20,641 nucleotides of DNA from Priapulus caudatus (taxonomy: Eukaryota > Priapulida > Priapulimorpha > Priapulimorphida > Priapulidae), in NCBI RefSeq assembly GCF_000485595.1, contig NW_014577553.1, positions 100,568 through 121,208 on the forward strand. The letters are read 5' to 3'. The notes under the pieces are model-generated. The model saw only the letters and a list, made by a program, of their open reading frames with translations, had not been told where the DNA came from and ran no database searches. This document shows, piece by piece, positions 1 to 8,105 of this stretch; position 1 is the first letter of the stretch, and every line of letters begins with the position of its first letter. The position numbers and the translations under genes were made by a program.

Positions 1-105
1 TCATCGCCATCGCCATCGCCATCGTCATCGTCATCGCCATCGCCATCGTGATCGTCATCGTCATCGCCATCGTCATTGTTATTGCCATCGTCATCGTCAT
101 TTTCG
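1..105. repeat. TCATCG/CCATCG microsatellite at the left edge
   Basis: Hexamer-type repeat built from TCATCG, CCATCG and a few TCATTG or TTATTG variants, running into the window edge, so its true length is unknown. The same kind of tract precedes the second copy of the dispersed repeat (about 7845-8105). It therefore seems to be a fixed edge or component of that repeat and not an independent microsatellite. Read on the minus strand it would be a 3' tail of GATGAC/GATGGC units. Confidence 0.9.
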
Positions 106-153
106 TCGTAGGAGATACTATCAGCTGCTAACGCATTATTGGCACATGTGCAG

Positions 154-162
154 AGCACAGCG
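154..162. repeat. 9-bp target-site duplication, left (copy A)
   Basis: AGCACAGCG lies directly outside the left arm of the palindrome and is repeated exactly at 789-797 directly outside the right arm. The bases beyond it differ on each side (G at 153 against A at 788; T at 163 against C at 798), so the duplication is exactly nine bases. This is the expected footprint of a transposase making a 9-bp staggered cut. Confidence 0.85.
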
Positions 163-173
163 TAGCTCTAGTA

Positions 174-210
174 CTATAGCCCGCGTACATTGACTGCCGC
201 AGGGCTATAG
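174..210. other. Subterminal hairpin inside left arm
   Basis: CTATAGCCC (174-182) and GGGCTATAG (202-210) are perfect 9-bp inverted repeats around a 19-base loop, 11 bases in from the element end. The right arm holds the mirrored pair at 741-749 and 769-777. Each arm can therefore fold on itself as well as pair with the opposite arm. Such subterminal structures can be transposase-binding sites, but that role is inferred. Confidence 0.8.
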
Positions 211-740
211 CACATTGTCAGCTGGAAATAGCATCAACACCGGTTCCCAAAGTTTCCACGAAAAATCGCTTTACAAAACGCAAAATGATCATCGGGCTTA
301 TTAACACTTATCTATCTACGTGGACATCTCACCTATCTTTTTGAACACTTTACACAACTTTACACCATGTATTTATCCTTTTATTCTACAAAGTAAGCAC
401 TACTGGCAATTCATTTTCAAACGATATGGCGTGCGCACGCGTGACGTTACCGGATATGTACGCAAAACACATGGCAGCTATGGTGCATGCATATACAATG
501 CCAGTGACGTCACGCGTGCGATCGCCACATCATTTCAAAATGAATTGCCAGTAGTGCTTACTTTGAGGAATAAATGGATAAATACATGGTGTAAAGTTGT
601 GGAAAGTGTTCAAAAAGATAGGTGAGATGTCCATGTAGATAAATAAGTGTTAAAAAGCCCGATCATTTTGCGTTTTGTAAAGCGATTTTTTGTGGGAACT
701 TTGGGAACCGGTGTTGATGCTATTTCCAGCTGACAATGTG

Positions 741-777
741 CTATAGCCCTGAGGCAGTCAATGTACGCGGGCTATAG
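741..777. other. Subterminal hairpin inside right arm
   Basis: CTATAGCCC at 741-749 pairs with GGGCTATAG at 769-777 across a 19-base loop. It mirrors the hairpin at 174-210 and ends 11 bases before the element end at 788. Stem and loop lengths are identical on both sides. Confidence 0.8.
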
Positions 778-788
778 TACTAAAGCTA

Positions 789-797
789 AGCACAGCG
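789..797. repeat. 9-bp target-site duplication, right (copy A)
   Basis: AGCACAGCG, the exact partner of 154-162, directly follows the right arm. Confidence 0.85.
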
Positions 798-1026
798 CAG
801 CAGTGCCGGACGAGCTATCAGTGTGACATGGTTCTAAGCTATCGCTAAGACGTGCAAGACATGAGTGCGAAGCCGTTCGTACTAGCTAGGCACAAGTGGC
901 AAGCTCTATTAGCGGACACTACTCTATATATATTATAAGACACCGTGTCGTAAGAGCACCCACGAAGTCTGAGCTTAGGCGTATATTGTGTTCGGCATAT
1001 ACTGAATCTAATTGGTGGGCGAGAGT

Positions 1027-1430
1027 CACGTGGGCGGGTGTACGTGGACAAGATGTCGGACGTCACGTGAGCTGATATCCGGCATTGAGAATATCACGGA
1101 CTTACTGCATTCGAGCGACGAGTCGATGAGATCCATACATCGAACTATAGTGTATCACTGCTCTAGAAGCGATTTCATAGTAGTTGACTACACTTCACGT
1201 AGCAGGAGGCTATGTCCACTTATTCCCGCAGAAAAAAATCTCTCCGTTTATACCTAGGGAAATGGCAGGGGGAAAGGTCACACAGTGAAGGCAATCAAGG
1301 GCTTTAACTGTATCGTAAAGCTGTGGCATGCGTGCCGACCTGACCCAATTATAGCCTTGGCTGCGGCGGGTTCCCCATTGATGTCAGTGCCTTAGATTCA
1401 CCTGCCACTGATAATTCCCGATGTCACGTG
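1027..1430. promoter_or_regulatory. CACGTG palindromes within copy A
   Basis: Three CACGTG (E-box) hexamers lie at 1027-1032, 1064-1069 and 1425-1430. In copy B two are intact (9095-9100 and 9470-9475) and the third is interrupted by one extra base near 9055. CACGTG is a generic bHLH site. No gene is visible nearby, so regulatory use is unproven. Confidence 0.3.
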
Positions 1431-1647
1431 AACTGAGCAAGCCAATTGCGCCGTCGGAATTGGTTCGCTGATTGTGAGGAATCCGTGTCTGTCGGTCACA
1501 GACTATAGAGGCAGGCCGTAATCCCGGTGGCTATACGGTCATCATAGAGGCTTTCTCTCGGATGAACGTTTTTGACAGATAAGGGAATCTCGGACACGGG
1601 GCGATGCGTGCGCATGTACACGGAATGCGAGCGTTATCGTGCAAGCA

Positions 1648-1717
1648 TGACGTCACAAAATGGCTGAACATCGGCAGCCGTGACAACATGGCAAGGAATT
1701 TATCCGCTGTGACGTCA
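1648..1717. promoter_or_regulatory. Paired TGACGTCA (CRE-like) palindromes
   Basis: Full 8-bp TGACGTCA sites lie at 1648-1655 and 1710-1717, each followed by C. Both survive intact in copy B at 9714-9721 and 9777-9784, although surrounding bases carry many indels. Further copies are at 505-512 (inside the palindrome) and 2079-2086. TGACGTCA is the canonical CREB/ATF site. Whether anything uses these sites is unknown. Confidence 0.4.
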
Positions 1718-1770
1718 CTACCTTATCGCAGGTTTTCCAGCATTATTGTTGCTTCACATCATATACTGCT

Positions 1771-1860
1771 GCAACACGCATGCACACAGCACGTAGCGTG
1801 CGTGCACGCATGCACACAGCTCGTAGCGTGCGTGCACGCATGCACACAGCACGTAGCGTG
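1771..1860. repeat. 30-bp tandem repeat, three units
   Basis: Three 30-bp units (1771-1800, 1801-1830, 1831-1860) share the core GCATGCACACAGC then CGTAGCGTG. Units two and three differ at a single base (T or A at the start of the CGTAGCG block). The array starts immediately where homology to copy B stops, so it lies outside the dispersed repeat. Confidence 0.9.
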
Positions 1861-2349
1861 ATATATAATTGGCTTAATTACGGCCGGCTATACGCGCACC
1901 CCATCTCTCTCTCTCTCTCTCTCTCTCTACAGGAATATCATTATTATATAAGAGCGCGTCATAGATTCGTCGCGTAATGATGTGACGCGGGAAAGGCAAG
2001 TTATGTCGGCGCGCTCTCTCGATCTCCATAAGTGCTCGGCTCACTGACGACCGCGATCACAGCGCCGGATGACACGCGTGACGTCACGCGTCGGGCTTCA
2101 TCAGACAAGAGTTAATGCAGTCGCTCACATAGGCGAGTGAAGCCATGATGGAGAAGATAGAGGAGGTTGAGGTATGTGGGGAGGGGGGGAAGAGGGGGGA
2201 TTTGCATGCGATGATGTTGGCACGCCGTCACTGACGTGTCGGTTCAACGTGTGATGATGACGTGCTATAGCGAGTTATATCCGATAATGCATGCGTCGCT
2301 AATGTGCCCGGGTACCTGCATTCGTGCTTGTGCGTGCGTGCGTGCGCGC
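1861..2349. other. Mostly unique segment with CT tract and G-runs
   Basis: No gene seen. It contains a CT dinucleotide tract at 1902-1928, a CRE-like site at 2079-2086, and a purine/G-rich strip at 2140-2200. Within that strip GGGG, GGGGGGG and GGGGGG (2178-2199) are separated by one and four bases and form a G-quadruplex candidate on the plus strand. From about 2325 the sequence becomes GTGC-rich. Confidence 0.6.
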
Positions 2350-2476
2350 GTGCGTAGGCCCATGGTAATCTTTTACGTGCATATATGTGGCGCGAGCGTG
2401 CGTGCGTGTTCGTGTGCGTGCGTAGACCCGTGTTAATCGTTTACGTGCATAGATGCGGTGCGAGCGTGCGTGCGTA
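2350..2476. repeat. 68-bp imperfect tandem duplication
   Basis: Two adjacent units starting GTGCGTAG at 2350 and 2418 share TTTACGTGCATA and GCGAGCGTGCGTGCGT with scattered substitutions. GTGC-rich DNA flanks both sides. The open frames across it (Arg/Ala/Cys/Thr-rich) come from composition. Confidence 0.8.
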
Positions 2477-2879
2477 TATGCTTCCTCGCGTACGCGCGTG
2501 CTCGCAAGTCTATACGCGCGTATATTATATGCGACAAAAAAGCTAATGACGATGGCACTTAGCGGGATCGGGTTATGTAGGTTAGCTGCACCGCGCCCGT
2601 GAGGCATTGTCACTGATATGCTGTGACGTAGCTGTCGCGTTGATTAGTCGATGATCAGCTAATGAGTTAGTCGATCACCTGCTGCTGATGAGGGTATCAC
2701 GTGACGCTGCGATTACCAGTGTCTATGAGTGACGTCGTTAGCGTGATGCGGAGCTGATGGGAAGATGATGACAGCTTAGTGATGCAAAAAACACTCGTGG
2801 CTAGCAGTCTCTCTTTTCTACGATCCTGCTAGCACACATACGTACGTACACGCACGCACGAACAGATACATGCTTTCCT
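2477..2879. other. Unique segment, no gene seen
   Basis: About 400 bases without a recognisable gene. There are short GATCAG/CTGATGA-like echoes at 2640-2700, a CACGTG at about 2699-2704, and a TACGTACGTAC palindromic run near 2840. Confidence 0.5.
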
Positions 2880-3120
2880 TCCCTCCCTCCGCTCTCTCTC
2901 TCTCCCATTCTTTCCTCTCTCTCTCTCTCTCTCTTTCTCTATCTCTATCTCTACTCCTCTCCACGTGTCTCTTTCTTTTCTCTTTCTTTGTCTTTCGCCC
3001 CAGCGTCTATCTCTCTCTCTCTCTCTCACTCTCTCTCGCTCTCTCGCTCTCTCTCTATCTATCTATTTATAAGTAACCCCCTCTCGCTTTCTCTCTGTTT
3101 GCGTATATCTCTATCTATTT
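2880..3120. repeat. CT-rich microsatellite tract
   Basis: Interrupted CT dinucleotide repeat, densest at 2911-2935 and 3011-3062, with CTAT tetranucleotide variation (3053-3066). Serine/leucine open frames on the plus strand and Arg/Glu frames on the minus strand here are repeat-derived. Confidence 0.9.
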
Positions 3121-3668
3121 CACGTCTGCTATATAACTACGTTAGTTGTCACGTGGGCTCATTGCCGACGCGGTGGACGTTTTCATTCGCATCGCGCTAA
3201 ACAAAATTATTTACGAGAAACTTAAAAAAAAAATTCAAGTTCGTCAGGCTACGGTTACTATAGTTATGAATAGTCCCATAGCTCTCGTGCTGGCGCCGGC
3301 ATTGCGTTCTCCCTTCTCGAACATCTACATGAAGCGAGACATTAATATTCCATCAAGTGGTATGTTTTTGTCGCCGGCAACAGGGCTAATCAATTATGAT
3401 ATTACAATACACTCAATTTCGCGCCCGTTAGGAAAATTCTCGGCGTCCCACTTGCGACGCGCGAAACAAACCGAATTACTTTTGCAGCATCCATTATTTA
3501 TTCCAACTCGTGCAACTTGCACGGCAGTGGCGGCGGCAGTGGCAGCGGCACATGAGAGGTGATTATTCATGCACGCTGTCACCGGTCAGTGCCCGACAGG
3601 CACCCAATACGACCAAGGAACGAGCGCCACCTATTGTAGCACGCGTGCTGCCATAGCTGGGATGAATG
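3121..3668 (+). other. Unique segment with an unassigned 138-codon open frame
   Basis: This is one of the less repetitive stretches in the left half. A plus-strand frame at 3146-3562 would encode 138 residues, including a Lys-rich patch near residues 25-30 and an Ala-rich C-terminus from a GGC/GCA-type repeat at about 3522-3550. I do not recognise the product and see no domain, signal peptide or membrane pattern. There is no start context or splice structure to support it. The next gene-free bases (3563-3668) hold nothing else notable. Chance open frame is the default reading. Confidence 0.2.
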
Positions 3669-4070
3669 GTGCAGCGCAGGATGATGGATGCAGCGCAGTA
3701 TAATGGGTGCAGCACAGGATAAAAAGGTGCATCGCAGGATGATGGATGCAGCGCAGGATAATTGGTGCAGCACAGGATAATTGGTGCAGCACAGGATAAT
3801 TGGTGCAACACAGGATAAAAAAGTGCAGCATAAGATGAATGGAGCAGCACAGAATAATGGGTGCAGTTCATGATAAATAGTGCAGCACAGGATAAATGGT
3901 GCAGCGCAGGATAATGGGGTGCAGCACAGGGTGATGGGTGCAGCACAGGATATATAGTGTAGCACATGATAAATGGTGCAGTACAGGATAAATAGAGCAG
4001 CACATTATAATGGGTGCAGAACAGGATAATGGGTGCAGCGCAAGATTATTGGTGCAGCAGAGGATAAAGA
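3669..4070. repeat. 19-bp minisatellite, about 21 units
   Basis: Unit GTGCAGCACAGGATAATGG with variants (GCGCAGG, CACATGA, GATGATGG), nearly always 19 bp. The minus strand of the consensus has no stop in any frame. Because 19 is not a multiple of three, every frame cycles through all three readings, giving overlapping minus-strand open frames at 3563-4003, 3579-3965 and 3868-4155 with the same Cys/Leu/His/Pro-rich motif. These are most likely artefacts of the repeat and are not annotated as genes. Confidence 0.92.
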
Positions 4071-4222
4071 GTGCGGACGGTAAGACAGAGATGACTGCGT
4101 ATTGTACCGCCTTAATGGGAAGCTGCGTGGATGCTATCGGAGGGTGTTCGTCCATTACACATCATCACGCCCAGCTGTCGCGTGTAAGACACTGCGAGAG
4201 AGGATCCTCGGGATTCACTAAC

Positions 4223-4375
4223 AGGTAGTCAAGGAACCCGCGGACCGAAGCACACGTTGGATGCAGCAGAATGAGAGAGGATGCTGATGATGCAGTAGCA
4301 GGTAGTCAAGGAAACCGCGGACCGAAGAACACGTTGGATGCAGCAGAAAGGGAGAGGATGCTGGGGATGCAGTAG
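4223..4375. repeat. 77-bp tandem duplication
   Basis: Units 4223-4299 and 4300-4375 both begin AGGTAGTCAAGGAA and share ACACGTTGGATGCAGCAGAA and GAGAGGATGCTG. They differ at a handful of bases. Both units contain GATGCAGCAGAA and GATGCAGTAG, which resemble the GTGCAGCA core of the 19-bp array just upstream. The two arrays may therefore share an origin. Confidence 0.9.
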
Positions 4376-4515
4376 AATTCCAGGCAGCAAGATGACGAAT
4401 GTAATCACACGCAGTTCGACGTTATACGTCACGAGCGGAATGATTTATGGATTCAATCAGGAGCTCGCATGGATAAATAAATGTCACTCGTTAGAATAAG
4501 AAGCGCAGGCTGCGA

Positions 4516-4678
4516 GTAGGAAGTAGATATATATATAGCGAGATAGGGAGATATAGAGAGATAAGGAAATAGGGAGATAGAGCGCGCGCGCGAGAGAGAG
4601 AGAGGTGTAAGAAGAAAGCGAGAGAGATATAGTGGGAGAGGAAGCAAGAGAAGGAGAGAAAGAGGGAGCGAGAGCGAG

Positions 4679-4744
<66 letters not shown>

Positions 4745-4830
4745 AGAGAGAAAGAGATGGAGAAAAAAAAGAGAGAACGAGAGAGATAGAAAGAGAGCGA
4801 GAAAGAGAGAGCGAGAGGGCGCTATTGAAT
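4516..4830. repeat. GA-rich microsatellite region
   Basis: Purine-rich strand with a long uninterrupted AG dinucleotide core at about 4680-4737, a short alternating GCGCGCGCGC run near 4582-4591 and a TATATATA run near 4528-4537. The Arg/Glu plus-strand frame and Ser/Leu minus-strand frame are compositional. Confidence 0.92.
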
Positions 4831-5029
4831 ACCCGCTCGCATCACTCAGCGCATACACAGACATCGTTTAAAATTGCGCGTCATTTAATCATTAATTATT
4901 TACAAGAATATTTTGCATAACGACATACGAATACATTATATTTTTAATATACGGAGAAAAAAATGTATTCATCATTTTCTTTGCGAAATTTCACCAGCGT
5001 GTAATAAGTCCGAACACACAGAATATAAA
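4831..5029. other. AT-rich unique spacer
   Basis: AT-rich sequence between the GA tract and the 37-bp satellite. No gene or structured element was seen. Confidence 0.6.
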
Positions 5030-5826
5030 CTATATTCCACATATTACTAGCACTTTATCACTTATTATAAACCCAATTTCACATATTATGGACCCTGACT
5101 CATATATTTAAAAACCCTATATCACATGTATTATAAGTTGATATAAGTTGTATTATAAGTCATTCTATCTCAATTATAATATAAGCTGTTATGTAGTCAC
5201 CCTACCCTATGTCACATAATAATACACCCTAACTCACATATAATATAATCTGCTATGTTGTCACCCGATCACATATATATAATATAAAAGACTATGTAGT
5301 CAACCTATCTCACATATATATAATATAAGCTGATATGTGGCCACCCTATCTCACATATAATATAATCTGATATGTGGCCACCCTATCTCACATATAATAT
5401 AATCTGATATGTGGCCACCCCTATCTTCCATCATAATATATCTGGATATTGTAGGCCACCCTATCTCACATATAATATAATCTGATATGTGGCCACCCTA
5501 TCTCACATATAATATAATCTGCTATGTGGCCACCCTATCTCACATATAATATAATCTGCTATGTGGCCACCCTATCTCACATGATAATATCCAATCTGAT
5601 ATGTGGCCACCCTATCTCACATATAATATAATCTGCCTATGTGGCCACCCTATCTCACATATATATAATCTGCTATGTGGCACCCTATCTCACATATAAT
5701 TAATCTTTTATTTGTGGCACCCTATCTCACATATAATATAATCTGTTATGTGGCCACCCTATCTCACATATAATATAATCTGTTATGTGGCCACCCTATC
5801 TCACATATAATATAATCTGCTATAAT
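5030..5826. repeat. 37-bp AT-rich satellite array
   Basis: The unit begins CCTATCTCACATATAATATA and continues ATCTGATATGTGGCCAC. Unit starts are at 5303, 5345, 5382, 5420, 5460, 5497, 5534, 5571, 5611, 5649, 5684, 5721, 5758 and 5795. Most spacings are exactly 37, with others at 35, 38, 40 and 42. From 5030 to 5302 degenerate relatives (for example CCCTAACTCACATATAATAT) fade leftward. The right edge is abrupt. Off-length units contain single-base insertions (around 5420-5455 and 5581-5592) that could be sequencing errors. Confidence 0.92.
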
Positions 5827-6414
5827 ATAATGGAGGGCATTGCAGTAGTTCTCTCTATGTCGATGTCTTCGATACTCTTTAATGTACAGAAGTTCTATTG
5901 CGAGCTCTATCTTTACGAGGCCTTACGGCATCGAATTCCACGGCGGCGTTTGCTTAAGCAGCTCGCTTCTAACAAATACATTTGCAAATCAATCTGCAAT
6001 TTGCTTCGTTGGGTTCATCTAGGTGTTGTATTTTTTTTTTTCCGCCCGTTCTGAAACATTTTGTCACGGGTTAGATATGAGGTTCGATAATTGGCCTTTA
6101 TAAAATGCATAGAGGAAACGAACGGCCCGAAAGGACACAGCGTATCGCACAGCAAGAGGGACCAACGCGCGGTAGTCTATGAGACTGCATATTTCTAAGC
6201 CAGTTTTCAATTATCAGTTTCTATCTATGTGGTATTAAGGTCGCTGTTGGAAATGAAGTGTTAGACGAGGTGTCTGCCAAGCGGCCGCCAAAAGCCAATT
6301 CAAGGTGTGATTGGCAATTTTTTTCGTAAATAGTACCATTCATTGGAAAATTGTGCAGAATTGCTATTTCGAATAAATTACTGCACGGACGTCTGACTGC
6401 CGACACATCAGTGG
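5827..6414. other. Unique segment between two arrays
   Basis: No recognised gene. A plus-strand frame (5785-6054) starts inside the satellite and continues for about 75 codons of non-repetitive sequence with a basic patch (near 5935-5960). It ends after a T-run at 6031-6040. The product is unknown and the frame is probably fortuitous. 6060-6414 shows nothing further. Confidence 0.4.
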
Positions 6415-6610
6415 AGCACGCACGGGCGCTGCACGTACACTCCCTGTCGTGCGCACGCACACCCCGCGTACAGCCACATCGAGTGCACGCACACACTGCG
6501 CGGCATGCGCACCTCCTTGCGTGCACGCACACCCCCGCGTGCATGCGCACCCTGGCGTACACGCCACACTTGCGTGGCACGAACACCCCCGGCGTGGCAT
6601 GCCCACACCC
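6415..6610. repeat. GC-rich minisatellite, left block
   Basis: Irregular units of about 16-20 bp around GCGTGCACGCACACCCC. The core GCGTGCACGC is itself palindromic. Same repeat type as 6746-6980. Minus-strand open frames (the longest is 274 codons at 6221-7045) read Cys/Arg/Gly/Ala-rich, such as GCACTRG, and follow from the repeat. A metallothionein-like reading is not supported because there is no unit of constant length. Confidence 0.88.
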
Positions 6611-6618
6611 TTTAGGAG

Positions 6619-6740
6619 GCGTATAATGACAAATATACGCTTGCTCATTATATATTTTGTCAATATACGTTGGCTCGTCAATATACGTCAATATACGTTT
6701 TGTCGTCAATATACGCAATATACGTTTGTCATTATCACGC
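6619..6740. repeat. AT-rich block with inverted ends splitting the GC minisatellite
   Basis: The block has ATAATGACAAA at 6623-6633 and its exact reverse complement TTTGTCATTAT at 6725-6735. A GCGT/ACGC pair extends each end with one base of slippage. Between them AATATACG recurs about six times. No target-site duplication is evident. It could be a tiny inserted element or a separate minisatellite that grew inside the GC array. Confidence 0.65.
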
Positions 6741-6745
6741 TCTTG

Positions 6746-6980
6746 GACCCTTGCGCTACACGCACCCTCCGCGTGCATGCCCACCACCTTGATCGTGCCA
6801 CGCACACCCCCGCGTGCATGCCGCCCACCAAAAACCCTTGCGTGCACGCACACCCGGTGCCACGCACACCCTTGCTTGCACGCACACCCCGCGTTCACGC
6901 ACCCTCGCGTGCAGACACCCCGCGTGCACGGCACACCCCGCGTGCACGCACACCCTTCTGTGCACACGCACCCTTGCTGC
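6746..6980. repeat. GC-rich minisatellite, right block
   Basis: Continuation of the GCGTGCACGCACACCC-type repeat after the AT-rich block, with irregular unit length. All open frames here are compositional. Confidence 0.88.
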
Positions 6981-7168
6981 ATCTGCACAGCCCTTTGGCA
7001 CACGTGACTGCAGATGATGCGCCTGTTCCTGGTTTGCATTCTCACAGCGCGTCATGCATCGTCTTGTTATAGAATGACACCGATACGTCCGGATGGGACA
7101 GCGAAACAAAAACCCGAGGCTGCATGAAATTAATTTCGCTGCGTTATCCGCAATTAAATTCATTTACC
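6981..7168. other. Unique spacer
   Basis: Short non-repetitive stretch between the GC minisatellite and the CTGC/GAT microsatellites. No gene seen. Confidence 0.5.
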
Positions 7169-7480
7169 GCGCTGCTGCCTGCTGCCTGCTGCCTGCCTGC
7201 CTGCTGCGTGGTGTGATGATGATGGATGATGATGATGAATGACGATGATGATCAATGATGATGAAAACGATGATGAGATTGATGATGATATGATGATGCT
7301 ACTGATGCCGGCCTGCCAGAGAGAGATGATCGTGATGCGTTATGAGGCGAAGGCGAGGATTCTAATGCTACTGCTGCAGATGATGCATGATGATGATGAT
7401 GATGATGAGGACGGATAATGATGAGGATGATGATGATGATGGTTGATGATGATTGATGATGGCAAGATAATGAATGATGC
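7169..7480. repeat. CTGC then GAT microsatellite region
   Basis: CTGC/CTGCTGC repeat at 7169-7207, then interrupted GAT repeats at 7213-7300 and 7378-7480. A phrase like ATGCTACTG(A/C)TGC recurs near 7297, 7365 and 7478, giving a loose higher-order pattern. Confidence 0.9.
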
Positions 7481-7844
7481 TACTGCCGCTGCCTGCTAGC
7501 CAGCGTTGCTCTTTTCTCTAACAGCAGCCGAGAAGGTGCGGGGGGCGAGCTGAAAATGAAAAATTCACTCTTACGTCCGTGTGCTTCCGCTCTTTGTGAA
7601 GACTATTCCCCTGGGCCGTTAGCTAAGCGCCCAAACTCTTAATATTTATCTTCGTGTGCCTCTCCTGGCGCCTCCAGCTGGCGCGCTCTCCACCCCACGT
7701 CACGCACACACTCACGCATCGCTCATGCATATTTGATGAGAGATCGCTGCCGTGTGCCTCCGCAACGCGAGAGGAAAGAACGAAGTCGCCCTTGTTTTCA
7801 TATCCGTCAGTTCCCGTGCGCGGCGGGCCGACGCGACAAAATCG
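7481..7844. other. Unique segment before copy B
   Basis: No gene recognised. Moderately GC-rich with frequent CpG. Overlapping open frames on both strands run into the following TCATCG tract and look fortuitous. Confidence 0.4.
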
Positions 7845-7978
7845 TCAACGTCATCACGGCAGTGGTAGTCATTCGTCACAGTCATCGCAATTGTCATCGG
7901 TCCATTGACAATCGTCATCGTTATCGTCATAGTCATCGGAATTGTCATTGTCCATTTGTCATTAGTCATTATGTCATT

Positions 7979-8012
<34 letters not shown>

Positions 8013-8105
8013 ACTATTGTCATTCGATCGGCACCGTCACCGCCATCGTTATCGCCCGCACATCTGTCTCGTCATTCGTCATCATCGCATTTATTGCCAT
8101 CGTCC
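7845..8105. repeat. TCATCG-type microsatellite preceding copy B
   Basis: Degenerate GTCATCG/GTCATTG repeat with a clean run at about 7979-8010. It occupies the same place relative to copy B as 1-105 does to copy A, and the last bases (TTATTGCCATCGT then CATTTTCG) match between the two. Confidence 0.88.

Larger units (their letters stand above)
163..788. mobile_element. Nested foldback/MITE-like palindromic element (copy A)
   Basis: A 626-bp near-palindrome centred near 475. The left arm starts TAGCTCTAGTACTATAGCC. The reverse complement of the right end starts TAGCTTTAGTACTATAGCC. By eye the outer 270 bases or so of the two arms differ at only about a dozen positions plus one 3-base indel (ATC, near 290). 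Divergence rises toward the centre, where a short spacer around ATGGCAGCTAT remains. An exact 9-bp duplication flanks it. Long terminal inverted repeats with a 9-bp duplication and no coding capacity fit a non-autonomous foldback element; Mutator-like and Drosophila FB-type elements both make duplications of about this size. The 101-codon frame at 320-625 merely spans both arms and is not a credible gene. Confidence 0.85.
106..1766. mobile_element. Dispersed repeat, copy A
   Basis: A segment of about 1.66 kb that recurs in the same orientation at 8106-9837. Shared landmarks, in order, are the GTAGGAGATACTATCAGCTG start, the 9-bp-flanked palindrome, the block around 895-960 (CACAAGTGGCAAG and GACACCGTGTCGTAAGAG), the block around 1140-1200 (CTATAGTGTATCACTGCTCT) and the end around 1725-1766 (TTTTCCAGCATTAT then CACATCATATAC). 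Homology stops at 1766/9837, where the two copies continue into unrelated DNA. I see no reverse transcriptase, transposase or helicase motif in any frame, so this is non-autonomous or a remnant. With a microsatellite at one end it could be a non-LTR-derived element read on the minus strand, a Helentron-like non-autonomous element, or a plain segmental duplication. The class cannot be settled here. Confidence 0.85.

Noticed and set aside
320-625. 101-codon open frame at the centre of the palindrome
   Set aside because: It spans both arms of an inverted repeat, and in copy B it is disrupted. Not a plausible gene.
163-788. Palindrome as a library or hairpin-adapter artefact
   Set aside because: The arms have diverged from each other, an exact 9-bp duplication flanks the element, and it recurs at the same site in the second copy.
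5030-5826. CRISPR-like array of 37-bp repeats
   Set aside because: Units are directly adjacent with no unique spacers, and the context is eukaryotic satellite DNA.
6221-7045. 274-codon minus-strand Cys-rich frame resembling a cysteine-repeat protein
   Set aside because: The Cys/Arg/Gly pattern follows from the GC minisatellite and the frame crosses the AT-rich block. Unit lengths are irregular and there is no signal peptide.
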